DNA of 64,000 bases, taken from Gautieria morchelliformis. Taxonomy: Eukaryota > Basidiomycota > Agaricomycetes > Gomphales > Gomphaceae. Every line of letters starts with the position of its first letter. Position 1 is the first letter of the stretch. The notes under the pieces were generated by a model. That model was given only the letters and a program-made list of their open reading frames with translations. It made no database searches and had not been told where the DNA came from. The stretch covers positions 124,001-188,000 of the forward strand of contig WHVA01000131.1 in NCBI GenBank assembly GCA_015179125.1. Direction: 5' to 3'. The translations under genes were made by a program, and so were the position numbers. Below, piece by piece: positions 1-10,510 of this stretch.

Positions 1-363
1 GGTTGCTGTGAGTACCAACGACCCTGTCGATGACTCTGATATAGGTGCTATTGGTGTGCTGGAAACGGGTTGGGGGGAAGTGGTGGTAATAGTAACAGCG
101 GGTGCCTGTAGGGAAGTGGTGGGAGTAGTAACAGCGGGTGCCTGGATTAGGGAAGTGGTGGGAGTAGTAGCAGCGGGTTCCTGGAGTAGGGCAGTGGAGG
201 GAGTAGTAGCAGTGGGTTTCCGCAGTGGGGAAGTGGTGGTAGTAGTACGGGGTTGGGAAGTGGTGGTAATAGTTACCCCTACCGGTGCTGGTAGTGTTAT
301 AGCGAGAGGCGGTAGCACTAGGCTGGAGAGTTCGACGCCGCTCATGGGAGCTTCTTGAGACAT
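1..363 (-). CDS. Ser/Thr-rich single-pass membrane protein family, copy A (partial, runs off left edge)
   Basis: This is the N-terminal part of the repeated membrane-protein gene. The reading frame starts at the ATG complementary to 361-363 (Met-Ser-Gln, as in copy E) and stays open for 121 codons to the window edge. The visible protein is a low-complexity ectodomain of Thr, Ser, Pro and Ala with a recurring motif of about 15 residues (variants of APAVTTPTTSL). The membrane segment and cytoplasmic tail would lie beyond base 1. It is closest to copy E (22732-23610), which shares the same repeated motif, and differs in the number of repeats. An open frame on the opposite strand here is only a by-product of the repeat. 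Function is unknown; a heavily O-glycosylated surface stalk is the natural inference. Confidence 0.6.
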   Translation of the reverse strand, partial: MSQEAPMSGVELSSLVLPPLAITLPAPVGVTITTTSQPRTTTTTSPLRKPTATTPSTALLQEPAATTPTTSLIQAPAVTTPTTSLQAPAVTITTTSPQPVSSTPIAPISESSTGSLVLTAT

Positions 364-1304
364 AAGTCCTTGGAGTTTCGTGGATATCCGGCCGATGGGT
401 ATCACCGTAGCCAAGTTGGGGAAATGTTACTAGGTCTGGGAGTGGACTATATCTTGCTCCTGTTGAGCATTACCTGCATATGAGTATGAGCACCGAAAGT
501 AAAACATGACTAAATTTCTGTACTTACCGAGTGGAGTTGTTGAATGAACCTACCACTAGATATTTCAGAAGGTAATACTGAACGCGGATTATATGTATTA
601 TGAACGTTAACGAGTGGATATGCAGGTCTAACCTTGTCGGAGAGCAGGGAAGTGTAAATGACACCCTTGTAGCCCGGCAGCATTTTATCACAGGTACGAC
701 CTCGATTGCGATCATCATAGATCAATTCAATCTAGAGTCGCGAACAACCAGCGCCCTCCTACATCACGCATCGCCAGCATCAGGAAAAGCGTTTGGGGCG
801 CTAAAACCGTACATACAGCATGTACTATCTATATCGTTCTATCAACTTCTATGTGTATATTTAGCTATCTGTATATATTGCCGCGGCACAGTATATACAG
901 TGTATACAGTGTATACCGCCAGCCTAAAGCATGCGCACTGCCGGCGTATTCTCTTACACTTGGCAGTCCGTCAGGCATTACTGGGTATATATTGCTGGAC
1001 TTACGTACAGTTAATATAGTGCCACTGGCATTGGCCAGGCATTCCTAGGTTCCTAGCTAGGTTTGAACTTGCCAGCACCACACAGTTTACCGGGATACCA
1101 GGTACATTGCAATATATATCATGGTCTGTAAGTCCTGGCCTCTGAGTCATGGATCTTACGCCAAGTCGGTTACTAACAGTGGTATTTAGTGTAACAGCCA
1201 TATCAAATATAAGAGGGGGGCCGGGATGCTGGTAACTGAGGATGTAGCTGTTGCACACTGCGTGCGTTACTAGTACTATTAGTAGGTGTGTTCGTCTTCC
1301 CAAG
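364..1304. other. Upstream segment of unit A (no intact gene)
   Basis: This non-genic stretch is repeated upstream of the other family members. Reading on the minus strand towards gene A it contains: a piece resembling a fungal fatty-acid dioxygenase (about 1180-1304); the 9-bp minisatellite (891-917); a stretch of 71 open codons (510-725) that resembles the end of a LINE ORF1; and a GTAAGT donor-like site just inside its end (about 525-530). Indels between units are not multiples of three, so most of it is probably non-coding. It may hold the promoter and first exon of gene A. Confidence 0.5.
891..917. repeat. 9-bp minisatellite (TGTATACAG), unit A
   Basis: Tandem copies of TGTATACAG preceded by a degenerate GTATATACAG unit. 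The same array is seen at 3771-3815, 13703-13729, 20685-20712 and 24044-24071, with different copy numbers. Confidence 0.8.
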
Positions 1305-1615
1305 TAGTGTTCTCCGGGCTTGGGCTCAGGCCCGGGCTGGGCCCGAGCCCAGCACTAAAAAGCCCAAGCCCGACCCGGCCCAGGCCTCCAAAAGCACGAG
1401 GAGGAGGGCCGGGCTTCGTTTTCAGAAGCCCTGAACCCGGCCCTTAAGCCCGGGCTTTTGGGCGCCATTGTGGATCGTCGTTTGCGAAGTCCAAAAGAGT
1501 GAACTGTAGTTACAAACAAGGTTTGAATTAGTTGAAAAATTTCTCAACTGTTTTTTCATCCCTCCACCTATCCTCACACTCTAAATCCCAATCCCTCACG
1601 TGGTCATCGACAGCT
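1305..1615 (+). mobile_element. Left end of a non-autonomous hAT-like element (deleted copy)
   Basis: It starts with TAGTGTTCTCCGGGC, which pairs as a terminal inverted repeat with the right end of the related copy at 10496-10510 (reverse complement TAGTGTTCTGCGGGC). It then has the GC-rich GGGCCCGGGC-type subterminal tract and a conserved stretch (about 1480-1600) shared with 9660-9790 and, inverted, 33090-33200. The copy stops near 1600-1615, before the WD40-gene fragment carried by the other two copies. It is therefore internally and right-end deleted. Confidence 0.6.
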
Positions 1616-2632
1616 CCGAATTTGAAATCAAGGAGCTCGCTCCCGTACCGTGATCCATGAATCTGCGTGCTGCAGCGTGATGGACATGAGCAGATCCGGT
1701 AGCCGTAAGCACGAACTCGGAGCTAGAAGCCAACAAGCAGTAGATAGCGTTGGAATATACCCTTAGATTACCCAGATTGACCTGCTCTATGAATGTGTTT
1801 GAGAGAGGAAATGGCACGTATGACTTGGGTCATCGTCTGCGACGCAGTGGATGAAACATTGACGACGTTGTGACTGACTCATGGCATGCATAGACACCTT
1901 GGAGACTATTTTTTCCCAGCTGAATTACATAATCCGGTTAGTAGCCCAGGCCACAGTCCCACAAGCAGTCAGGTCATAATCTGACAGTGTGAGAAATGTC
2001 AGTATTATGCATTCACACTATTGAAATTAGCTGGCAGTTACACGTGAAATCGATTGTGTGGTGTCTATGAAGATATCCTTGAGAGTATACCAAATGTTCG
2101 CGTTTAGCAAATAGCAAAGCGCACCAATCTCCTGGAGTCTGGCAGCCGCATCAATGCCACCGCGGCATCAGATACTAGTAGAATTGCTCGAGTTATGGTG
2201 TAGCCTGGACGTCCACAACGTCCCCGCCCAATCCCGTGCAGCCCCTGGTTATCTCCACACTGGTTACTCTCGGACCCCGACCTACCAGTGAATGGTCCTC
2301 CTTTCCTGAGTTGCTGACAGGACATAAGTATGGAACAAATTCATCTCGCTCCTCAATGTTACAGTAATATCAAATGTTCGACTGGTGGTGTACTATACAT
2401 CACTAGTGAATAAGGGAATCAGAAGATAGTGGGTATTAGTACGCCGTTGCGCATACAAACGTGTCCAAGACTCCGCGACAACGGAATACATAGATTTGCC
2501 CAGCGACAACGATGACGAGGGTATTTTGTTTTTCATGGTATAATGGCAATGAGCTCATAGACTGGGAAGGTTCTGTCTGCTGTCCTTGCCCCATCGTACG
2601 CTGACCATTGAATATTTCAGGGTGTGGCGCTA
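1616..2632. other. 3' flank of unit B (repeat, no gene seen)
   Basis: The sequence downstream of gene B is shared with units C, D, F and, inverted, G. A landmark is the stretch around 1818-1925 containing ATGACTTGGGTCATCG, also at about 10660, 18660 and 25970 and inverted near 32170. Short open frames here are not conserved between copies. I see no gene in it. Confidence 0.6.
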
Positions 2633-3336
2633 CTAAATCAACGTTGTGTCCTCTGAGGGGGTTCCCACCGTTTTATATGAAGGTAGCTGATCCTCGCTCA
2701 TGACGGAGTGATCGACGGAATGGCCGTCGGAGACCTGGCCTGGCTCGGATCGAGCTGGCATTGCTGGAGGTTGTGTAACAAGGGCCGGCAACGCATGACT
2801 CGCCATGTCTTGCTTATGGTTCAGATCCGCTGGACCTCGTCCGGCAGTAGTTTCTGCCTCAGATAGACGGAAGGGTGTGGTGTCCGTGGGAGGTTGTGTG
2901 TGGAAGATACGACACAAAGCATCCCATCTCCCGGGCCGGCTGCCTGTATGTGTCTCGGTCTGGGTAGAAAGTAGAGCCGCATTGAGACGGCTTCTGAGGT
3001 GGAGCATAAGGATGAGACAAACTAAGACAAACATGATTCCGCCGAGGACTGCGCCGATTAATGTGGCAGAAGGGCCATGTGTAGCCTGGGGTGCCGAAGG
3101 AATCGTGGAGGGTGTGTGTGTGACGGCCGGCGAGGCTATCAGAGTCGTGGTTATTGAGGGTAGCAACGACCCTGGTTATGATACTACTGATGAAGTAGAG
3201 AGCTGGGACAACGTCGTGGTTGCTGAGGGTACTGTAGCACTGCTAGAGGGCTGCGCAACTGTGGACCTGGTGGACTCGGAATGAGGTACTTCTGGGCCCA
3301 GCCCCCCCCGAAGGGCCCGAGAGACAGAAGAGACAT
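2633..3336 (-). pseudogene. Membrane protein family, copy B (frameshift and nonsense)
   Basis: The C-terminal 177 codons are open and carry the family signature: a hydrophobic segment (Leu-Ile-Gly-Ala-Val-Leu-Gly-Gly, then a run of Met/Phe/Val/Leu), a basic stop-transfer patch, and a tail with TETHTGSR, GRIFHTQ-like and SEDQLPSYKT motifs. Upstream the frame is closed by TAA near 3176-3178, where copy F has CAA. The N-terminal start (ATG complementary to 3334-3336) is in another frame; the shift most simply lies in the eight-C run at 3302-3309. Two independent lesions make this copy a pseudogene. Sequencing error in the homopolymer could explain the frameshift but not the nonsense codon. Confidence 0.75.
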
Positions 3337-3950
3337 AAATCTTTGGAGCTTCGTGGATATCTGGCGGGCGAGTATTATCGTATCCAAGTTGGGGAGGCGT
3401 TACTAGGTCTGGGAGTGGACTATATCTTGCTTCTGTTGAGCATTACATTATGAGGATCGAAAGGAAAACATGACTAAATTTCTGTACTTACCGAGTGGAG
3501 ATTCAGGCCTAGCCCAAGTTGTTGTAGAGCAGGGAAGTGTAAACACCCTCGTAGCCCGGCAGCATTTTATCACAGGTGCGACCTCGATTGCGATCATCAT
3601 CGATCAATTCAATCTACAGTCACGGACAAGCAACGCCTTCCTACATCACGGAAATCAGGAAAAGCGTTTCATGGGGCGCTAAAACCGTACATATATAGAG
3701 CATGTACTATCTATATACTTCTATTAACTTGTGTGTATATTTAGCTATCTGTATATATTGCCGCGGCACAGTATATACAGTGTATACAGTGTATACAGTG
3801 TATACAGTGTATACCGCCAGCCTAAAGCATGCACACCGCCGGCGTATCCTCTTACACTTGGCAGGCTGCCAGGCATTACTGGGTATATATTCGCGGGCAT
3901 ATGTATGTTGTGATGCACGCAACTATTCTATCTTGAGTCATCTATGTATA
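3337..3950. other. Upstream segment of unit B with minisatellite
   Basis: Repeat-unit sequence upstream of copy B. It contains a donor-like GTAAGT (minus strand, near 3490), a shortened LINE-ORF1-like piece (about 3520-3610) and the longest copy of the TGTATACAG minisatellite (3771-3815). No intact gene is visible. Confidence 0.5.
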
Positions 3951-5228
3951 CAAAGAAACTAATAAAAGAAAAAAAAAGAAAAACGACTAAAAAGATAGGA
4001 ATGACACTCACCATGGACATCGACATATACAGACGACAGACACATGACATCACGAGCAGCTATCTTATCTATAGATCAGATAAGATACAGGGATACGAGC
4101 ATCGACCACTGCAGCCGATCAGAGATAGTGCGCCTATCGACTGATGGCATCGGCCATGACGTCGACAGGCGCCAGGCCACAGGCACCGAGGAGGTGTGGG
4201 CACCAAACGCCACAGAGGAGTATAGACTGCGCAGGAGCGCCAGACGTCGCAGAATGACTACAGAATGTCATTCCAAGTACGTGTGTTCAATCAGCTGCCC
4301 CATAGAAGAGGCACAGAGACAGCGGCCCCATCACCAAGACTAGCATTTATGCTAGGCAGGAGGGATTTGATTTCTTTTTTCTATTGAGCTCCATGACACA
4401 ACCAGCTGACTACTATCTTGACACTATGTGGACAGGGGCTTTGTATAATAGGTACAAGACTCTATTCCAAAGCTTAACACCCCTGACACAATCCCCATCA
4501 CTCCCATGACTTTATGACTATAAGTAGTCACCCCTCTAGTTACATGTAGTTTTTTGACCCATTAACTCACTATCTCGAACACTAGTAGTTACCACTAATA
4601 TAGTATAAGTAGCTACCACGAATGTATGAATCAATCATCCAGAATGAACTGTTTCACCCCTTGAAGTCACTGTAGTCTTGTTTGATAGCTACAGAACTTA
4701 AATCTCGATAGTTTACTCTAGACTACCTCAAAAGCGAAGCCTTTTGATATAGTTATCCTCTACATCGAAACTATTCTTTCGTCAACACGGTCACGTGACC
4801 TTCATCCATCAGTGCCGGACGCGCCTGGGGCGGCTCCCTTAGACTCGAATATAGCTTGTAAACTAGTCCATATAGCAAATGCAGACATCGTCTGATTGAT
4901 GACTATCATCTTGAGCCTTCTCCTGTAGATTTCTATCTTCGACCAGAAGAGGACTTAGGCATCACTGGTGAGTACTTCATCTTCGTTACCTTAGCCTTCA
5001 AACTATTTTCTGTGCTGTCAGCGGAGTGCTCTGAAGGAGCGCCTTCGCCGGTGAAGGGATTGTCGCTACAGCGCAATATCAATGTGTGTATTAGAATAGT
5101 AGTAATGATTTACTTGCCTGTTTCCTAGGTGACTGCAGTTCGATGCACTCCTAACGAAGTAACCGTACGGTGAGCTAATAACAATGAGAACAAGGATGAC
5201 TCACCAGAGCGGTCGGAGCGCGTTCGAC
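3951..5228. other. Intergenic stretch, nothing recognised
   Basis: An A-rich tract follows the unit (3955-4000). Beyond it I find no coding pattern that I recognise on either strand and no terminal repeats. A palindromic GGTCACGTGACC lies at about 4790-4801; the same 12-mer is also near 58154. Confidence 0.3.
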
Positions 5229-6324
5229 CTATATTATGTTTGAGGGACCAGCCGGTGAGCATGCATGAATAAATATCCATCCTTCGGCAACTGCAGTGCC
5301 ATCAGGTGGTGCTTGACCGTGAGTTTTCGCTTTTTTCCATTTCTTACCCCTGGGTTTCATACCACGATCTGAGTCAGTTGCGACCGTATGAGGGTGTTTG
5401 GCGTTCCGCAAGTTCCTTGCCTCTTTGAGCGCATGAGTGAAGTCGCGAGTGGCCAATTGGTATTGGTCTCGGAAACAACGCACGATCCCCAGCGTGCAAT
5501 AGAACTCGAGCCGCTGTGGGTAGGCAGCTATGAGCTTGTCCAGGACGTGTGCTGTGGTCGACTCAGCTAACTGTATGCAAGGGCACCCGGAGATCAACAA
5601 GACATGAAGATATGATTCAATGCCTACCTGGAAGGTATTTTTTCATAGCGTGCATCGGGGTCAGTAGGATCTGTACTATAGATTGGCTGCATGGTTTGAC
5701 TCTGAAGCGTGAAGCATAACATGCACCGACTCTCAGCACCTGTTCCGCTATGTCATCGAGAGTACACGTGCCCTGCACCACCATTACACTAGCCGCAATC
5801 TCATCGGCATTATACGCACCTGCTAACCTCTGTACTGTAAGAGCTCTTAAGCGATTTACTCTCATCCCCGACATTGTGGTGTTTCATCCCTTTCCTCCCT
5901 GGTCTCCCACAGGATTAATACCTAATGACTGTGCGGTGGCCCAAGGACTGGAAATCATGCCCAACCCATACCCCGATGCCGCAGTAGGTGAACGTATGTT
6001 GTCAAGAGAAGCAGAGGATGTGGCCAAGTCCGAAACCTCATCAATGGGTTAGCATATTGCAGTCACAGAGTGGAATACCCTGGGGCCAATCGACGAAGGT
6101 GTGGGTTTCCCAGAATCTCCTGTTGAGGGCAGAGGTGGTGGCATGATAATGGACACAGAAGGAAGCAAAGGGGGGGGAGAAAGGTCTAGATATGGCAATC
6201 CACATTGTGCTCCTGAAGAAATGGAAGGAAGTGGTGTAGGCGAACTAGGGGGACGTGGTGAAAGACGGTGTTCAGGGATGGCGAGAGTGTTGGGACCCAG
6301 ATTTAGTACTAGGAGTGACCCCAA
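5229..6324 (-). pseudogene. Degraded host gene: Pro/Ser-rich N-terminus plus TPR-like C-terminus
   Basis: One minus-strand frame runs from 6324 to 5617 and is interrupted by two stop codons (near 6049 and 5877). It encodes a Pro/Ser-rich region followed by a helical stretch (VNRLRALTVQRLAGAY and DEIAASVMV). A GTGCTG...CTTCAG intron (about 5745-5708) leads to an exon reading roughly QPIYSTDPTDPDARYEKIPS. A second intron, GTAGGC...ATACAG (about 5626-5571), leads to a segment with helix-turn-helix character (LAESTTAHVLDKLIAAYPQR, then GIVRCFRDQYQLATRDFTHA) and a Lys-rich tail. The helical pairs look like tetratricopeptide repeats. The exon phases do not close in frame, which with the stops marks it as a pseudogene. 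The family name is from memory of similar basidiomycete proteins and is uncertain. Confidence 0.5.
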
Positions 6325-6894
6325 TAATTCCAGGGGGAGCTGTAGCTATAGTGCCCGTATAAGTTATTTGCATAATTCAGTACATGCACCCAAATAAAAT
6401 ATCTACCCAAGGTGCAGTGATGCGGTTATAACATGGCCGAAAAAACGCTTACACATCGATTCTGGAACCTGCTTGGGCTTGCACTTTTTGGCCATTGATC
6501 AGTATGTATGACAAAATAAAATTGATGGGACAGGTTGCAGTTGTCGGTAGTGGTTGCGGTGGTGGTGGTATAAGAAGAGAGACATTTAGCACGTGACGAG
6601 CTGAGATTGAACTGACTTGAGGATCTGGTAATGCACGCTAAGGTCAACGGCCATGATCATCCTCCTCAAGTCCGGTAAATATTTTATGGCAGGTTAGAAG
6701 CAATTTATGACCTTGTACTCCCCTTCTCATGCATGCAGGCTCAACCTTGAGCAACCATCCAGTTTTTTGGACCTGGTCGCACCATTTCGACCAGAGGTAA
6801 GGATGCCACGCGCGAGGTCACAATGTATGGGAACTTGACAACTTCAATCATCATCGACTTGCCAACAGTGGAATGTGTGGTGGAGCGTGAGTGG
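6325..6894. other. Intergenic stretch, nothing recognised
   Basis: No coding pattern or structural repeat was recognised. The right end abuts the target-site duplication of the solo LTR. Confidence 0.3.
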
Positions 6895-6899
6895 CGTAC

Positions 6900-7460
6900 T
6901 GTAAGAACCCGGCCTTTGGCCGGTTACTTACCGGTAAAACCTTCTTCCGAGCCCGAGCCGTGTGATATTCGTGCCCGAGTACATATGATCCATATCCGCT
7001 CCCGAGCCCGAGCCCGAGCTTGAGTTCATATCCGACCTTGATCCCATGCCCATATCCCCTTAGTTACTCATTCCGCTCCATCACGCATCATTCGTATATT
7101 ACCTCGCCCTGACCTCGGCCTCCTGACCTCGCCCTGACCTCCACTAATATGTTCGCCCCTGACTCGCACCCTCGCCCATATATAACCCCCTTGTATGCAT
7201 TCCTACTCCTCAGTCTGAAAATCAACTATCGTATCCCTTCGATCCTTAGCTAGTTTCTAAGCCTCACCTCTTAAGCCAAACCTCGCCTCTTATTCGTTTG
7301 CCTCCGAAGTTGGGACTCGTGCGTAGGGTCGGCACAGCACATAAGCTGAAGCCAAGTCCCTCTCCGACTTCCCCATCCAAACCTCGCCTCGTGACCTCGG
7401 ACCTTACCTCGGGCTTCGCTCCCGACCTCGGTCAACCTTACAACGGATCGTACCGTAACA
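6900..7460. repeat. Solo LTR, 561 bp, with 5-bp target duplication
   Basis: It begins TGTAAGAACCCGG and ends CGTACCGTAACA, so it has TG...CA termini. It is flanked by the direct repeat CGTAC at 6895-6899 and 7461-7465. A TATA-like CCCATATATAACC lies near 7175-7190, as expected for an LTR promoter. No internal region or second LTR is present, so it is the product of LTR-LTR recombination. Flanking sequence on the right belongs to a hAT transposase remnant. Confidence 0.85.
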
Positions 7461-7465
7461 CGTAC

Positions 7466-9118
7466 AATTGACCACAGCGGCAACTTCGCTCAGACTGTGT
7501 TCGTGGATGCGGAGGATGACGATGACTGCCTGTGTCGCCAGGTTGATGCAATGAGCAAGGCAGCTATGTAATCACATTTAAGGCCAGACCTTGATCAGCT
7601 AATCGGTGATCACATACTGGATGCGTTGCCTTAAGGGGCAATACTTCCTTCCAGTACGCTCTTCAATACAATGAGCCAGTTCCTCCATCATTGTCGTGTT
7701 GTTGGATGCATTATCACATGTCACCCATCCAATCTAAGAAATATTCAGTACCTGAACTAGAATAAAAGGCAATAATATACCTTATTTACAGCTCCTACAT
7801 CGTCTGATACCTTAAACAGTGTTTGACCTAACCTCTTGCCAGAATGTGCGTTGTTGAGATGCACAAACCCTATCAGTGCATTTTGCAAGGTTAGGGTTTT
7901 ACCATTCTTCTCCACCCAATGCGCAGTGACAGCAAAGTAGCCATCCACATGGGATGCTTGCCATGTGTCACAGGTACTAGAGATTTGACCCATGACATTC
8001 AAACTCTAGATTATTCAGTTAGCCAGGATCTCGAATGTATTTACTTACCCAAATCACCATGAAACACGTCTTTAGATCATGCAGGTGTCCTTGAAATAAA
8101 CCTAATATCTCAGCCTGGGCAAGCTTATGCCTGGGGACCTTGACACCATCCTTGGCATGAGATGCCATGGTGATCATATCCTTGAAGTGTGAGTTGTCAA
8201 AACTAGAAATAGCCTCAATGACAATGGAATTAGATGGAATCAATGAGATTTGTGATTATTGCACACCTGATCTGTTGATATCATCCATTCAACAGCCAGG
8301 CACCAAAATCCTTCATCTGAATAGAGAATGCCATTTTTGGTCAGTTTTGAAGGAACTGGTGCAAAGTGTTGAGTCACCAGCCCTGGCCTCTTTAGTGAAA
8401 CCTGTCCTTGTACACCATTCATTATAGTTCCCCTACACCTGGCAATTAGCATTTGTAATGAAGATCTAGATTGTCAACCAATGATGTGCATGGCCTGCAT
8501 GTGGCACCGCAGTGTTGATACTTGATGCAGGAAGCGCATCTTCTGCTGGTCATTCTTGCTAGAGGGCAAAATTTGTCAGTTACATTCATAGTTCATCTCA
8601 TGTATGACACACTGGCAGAGACTGCATTCACCCATCTTTCAACCTCCTACATCTGGAACATTGTCAAAGAAAGTATGTATATCATGAGTATGGTCAGCCT
8701 TTTTCAATGCAACCTTGGGCATGTCTTCAACACCATATAAATCTTTGAGCCAGCCATCTGGGTCAGCTGGCTCATTTAGGAGAATTGCCAGCAGATCTAG
8801 ACCATATATCAGGGCTGAAAAAAATATGGTGAGCAGTGAGTGCTCACCGGAGGCATCAGTATTCTGAGCTTTTTGTTTTTCTTTGCCATTTCTGGTAGAT
8901 TTACCTTTCGACTGCCTCTGTTTCTTTTTAGGGGGTAGGTCTGCAGTATCTATGGGAGCCAAGACATTGTGCTGGGGCTGGCCAGGAACCCTGGCCATGT
9001 TGCTCAGGTCTTTGAGGGCTATGCTTGGCTTAATCACACACCCACACACACTTGTGATAGGGCCAGCAACCTCGATGACCTCCTCTTCGCTGCTGTCACT
9101 GTTGGAAATGTGGGGCAA
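7466..9118 (-). pseudogene. hAT-family transposase remnant
   Basis: Minus-strand fragments in several frames read together as a fungal hAT transposase. In N-to-C order: an acidic/basic N-terminal region (8639-9118, including a KKKQRQSKGK nuclear-localisation-like patch); a BED-zinc-finger-like piece (about 8500, STLRCHMQAMHI); a middle part (8019-8452); and a well-preserved core (7757-8002) with CDTWQASHVDGYFAVTAHWV and GFVHLNNAHSGKRLGQ. A continuation at about 7560-7745 has VTCDNASNN, MMEEL and LAHCINLATQAVI. These are hallmarks of the hAT RNase-H-like domain. In-frame stops and frame changes throughout show it is inactive. The C-terminal dimerisation region was not found; the solo LTR at 6900 may have landed in it. 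Confidence 0.7.
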
Positions 9119-9411
9119 AGGGGGCGATGAGAAAGACAGATGCAGATTTTTTCACTACATGTAACTACCTGTCTATTCTGGGTAAAGAGCTGGCCAGCAT
9201 CGCCTGAGAAGCCCCCAAAAGCCACAGCTGGCGGGCCTGGCTCCAGCTGTCTGGATCCAGGGATGGGACCTCAAAACCGGCCCCATAATGCTTGGGGCCC
9301 GTCCCGGCTTGGGCTAGGCCGGGGCTTTAGCTGGGACTTGGAAAACACTAAACGGAGCACTAAAATAATTTATGTAGATAATATATATGGAGTTTCAAGG
9401 CATTTGGTGCT

Positions 9412-9559
9412 CTAGTTGTTGATATATCACATTTGCAAGTTCTGGCATTTACATGGAGTCAAATTGACGCGCGCCTTAGGTAATGCAAACTGTAAGGCGT
9501 GCATCAATTTGACTCCAGGTAAATGCCAGAACTTGCAAATGTGATATATCAACAACTAG
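9412..9559. repeat. Near-perfect 67-bp inverted repeat (hairpin)
   Basis: Arms at 9412-9478 and 9493-9559 are reverse complements with only a few mismatches, separated by about 14 bp. The arms begin CTAGTTGTTGATATATC and end with the matching GATATATCAACAACTAG. A single arm plus loop recurs, in the inverted block, at 33304-33390. Confidence 0.85.
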
Positions 9560-10510
9560 CCCTTAAAAGCCTGAGCCGAGCCGGGCCAAGGCCTCCAAAA
9601 GCCCAAGGAGGAGGGCTCGGCTTCGTTTTCAGAAGCCCTGAGCCCGGGCTTTCGGCGCCAATGTGGATGGTCATTTTGCAAAGTCCAAAAAAGTCAACTG
9701 TAGTTACAAAAAAGTTTTGAATGAGTTGAAAAATTTCTCAACTGTTTTTTCATCCCTCCACCTATCCTCACACTCTAAATCCCAATGCCTCACATGGTCA
9801 TCCCCAGTGAAAAGTGACGTGGGGCGAGTGCGGGTTGCCAGAGGCTTGGAGCCAGGGTGCGTTCAGTCGTGCTTTGTGACTTGCCTTTTTTGCTGCATTT
9901 TACCAATGTCTCCCAGATCTGGGACATCGTGAAGAAGCCCACCACACGGTGTTCAAGGGGCACAAGCAGGCGACTTTTCGCGCTACGGGTGCTTATCATC
10001 TCTGGGTCGGTGGATAAGGTACGTGGGCCCACGGCCATGTTACTGTACTGCTGTGGTGACGGCTGCTGCGGAATGCTGACGCGCGCACACAGACAGCGCG
10101 CATATGGGCTATGGAGATCGGGGGGCATAGGACGCTGTCGATTACAGAGCTGGGGGACGTGAGTGGCTGTTTCTGCTTTTCGCGTGGCGGGGCGCTGATT
10201 CTCCGTTTTGCTGCATTTCTGCCTGTGTGCTGGTCCTCCGCCGCCGCCCCGTAGGCGCAGGCTGAGGCGGGTGTGACCTCCGTCAGGATCTCCCTGTACA
10301 GGCGGCTTGTCTCAGCAGGCTCGCTCAACACCATCGTGCGCCTGTGGGACGTGCAGTCGGGGCAGCTCATTTCACTGCCTCATGGGGACAAGGACAGCGT
10401 GCACAGTGTCGCGTTCACGTCCGACGGCAACGACGACTGCCCACACCCGTAGGCCCAGGCCTGAGCCCGAGCCCCTAGGCCGAGCCCAAGCTCAGGCCCG
10501 CAGAACACTA
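9560..10510 (+). mobile_element. Non-autonomous hAT-like element carrying a Tup1-type WD40 gene fragment (copy 1)
   Basis: The right terminus is the reverse complement of TAGTGTTCTGCGGGC (10496-10510), matching the left terminus at 1305. Both ends carry GC-rich GGGCCCGAGC-like subterminal tracts. The interior (9800-10450) holds a captured host-gene fragment with introns (separate entry). The left end is obscured by the palindrome at 9412-9559. No transposase is encoded. The same element lies inverted at 32332-33303 with identical flanking sequence, so those two copies come from segmental duplication and not from two insertions. Confidence 0.6.
9917..10452 (+). pseudogene. Fragment of a Tup1-like WD40 corepressor gene inside the transposon
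   Basis: Three exon-like blocks with introns between them encode consecutive WD40 blades. Block 1 (9917-10018) follows a CCCAG acceptor and reads IWDIVKK, then after a frameshift LIISGSVDK, and ends at GTACGT. Block 2 (10097-10158) reads RIWAMEIGGHRTLSITELGD and ends at GTGAGT. Block 3 (10255 onward, after CCCCGTAG) reads GVTSV, LVSAGSLNTIVRLWDVQSGQ and DSVHSVAFTSDG. The order SGSxDK, RIW, GVTSV, AGSL-T-VR-WDV and DSVxSVAF is that of fungal Tup1/RcoA. The fragment has a frameshift and lacks the N-terminus and last blades, so it cannot make a propeller. Assignment rests on remembered family motifs. Confidence 0.6.

Noticed and set aside
8..358. Long plus-strand frames such as 8-358, 2805-3284, 13154-13588, 19534-20031, 23258-23605 and 27302-27727
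   Set aside because: They are antisense to the membrane-protein family. Codon structure and the conserved tail, membrane segment and start support the opposite strand in each case.
891..917. Short direct repeats as a possible CRISPR array
   Set aside because: Units are contiguous 9-mers without spacers and the sequence is eukaryotic.
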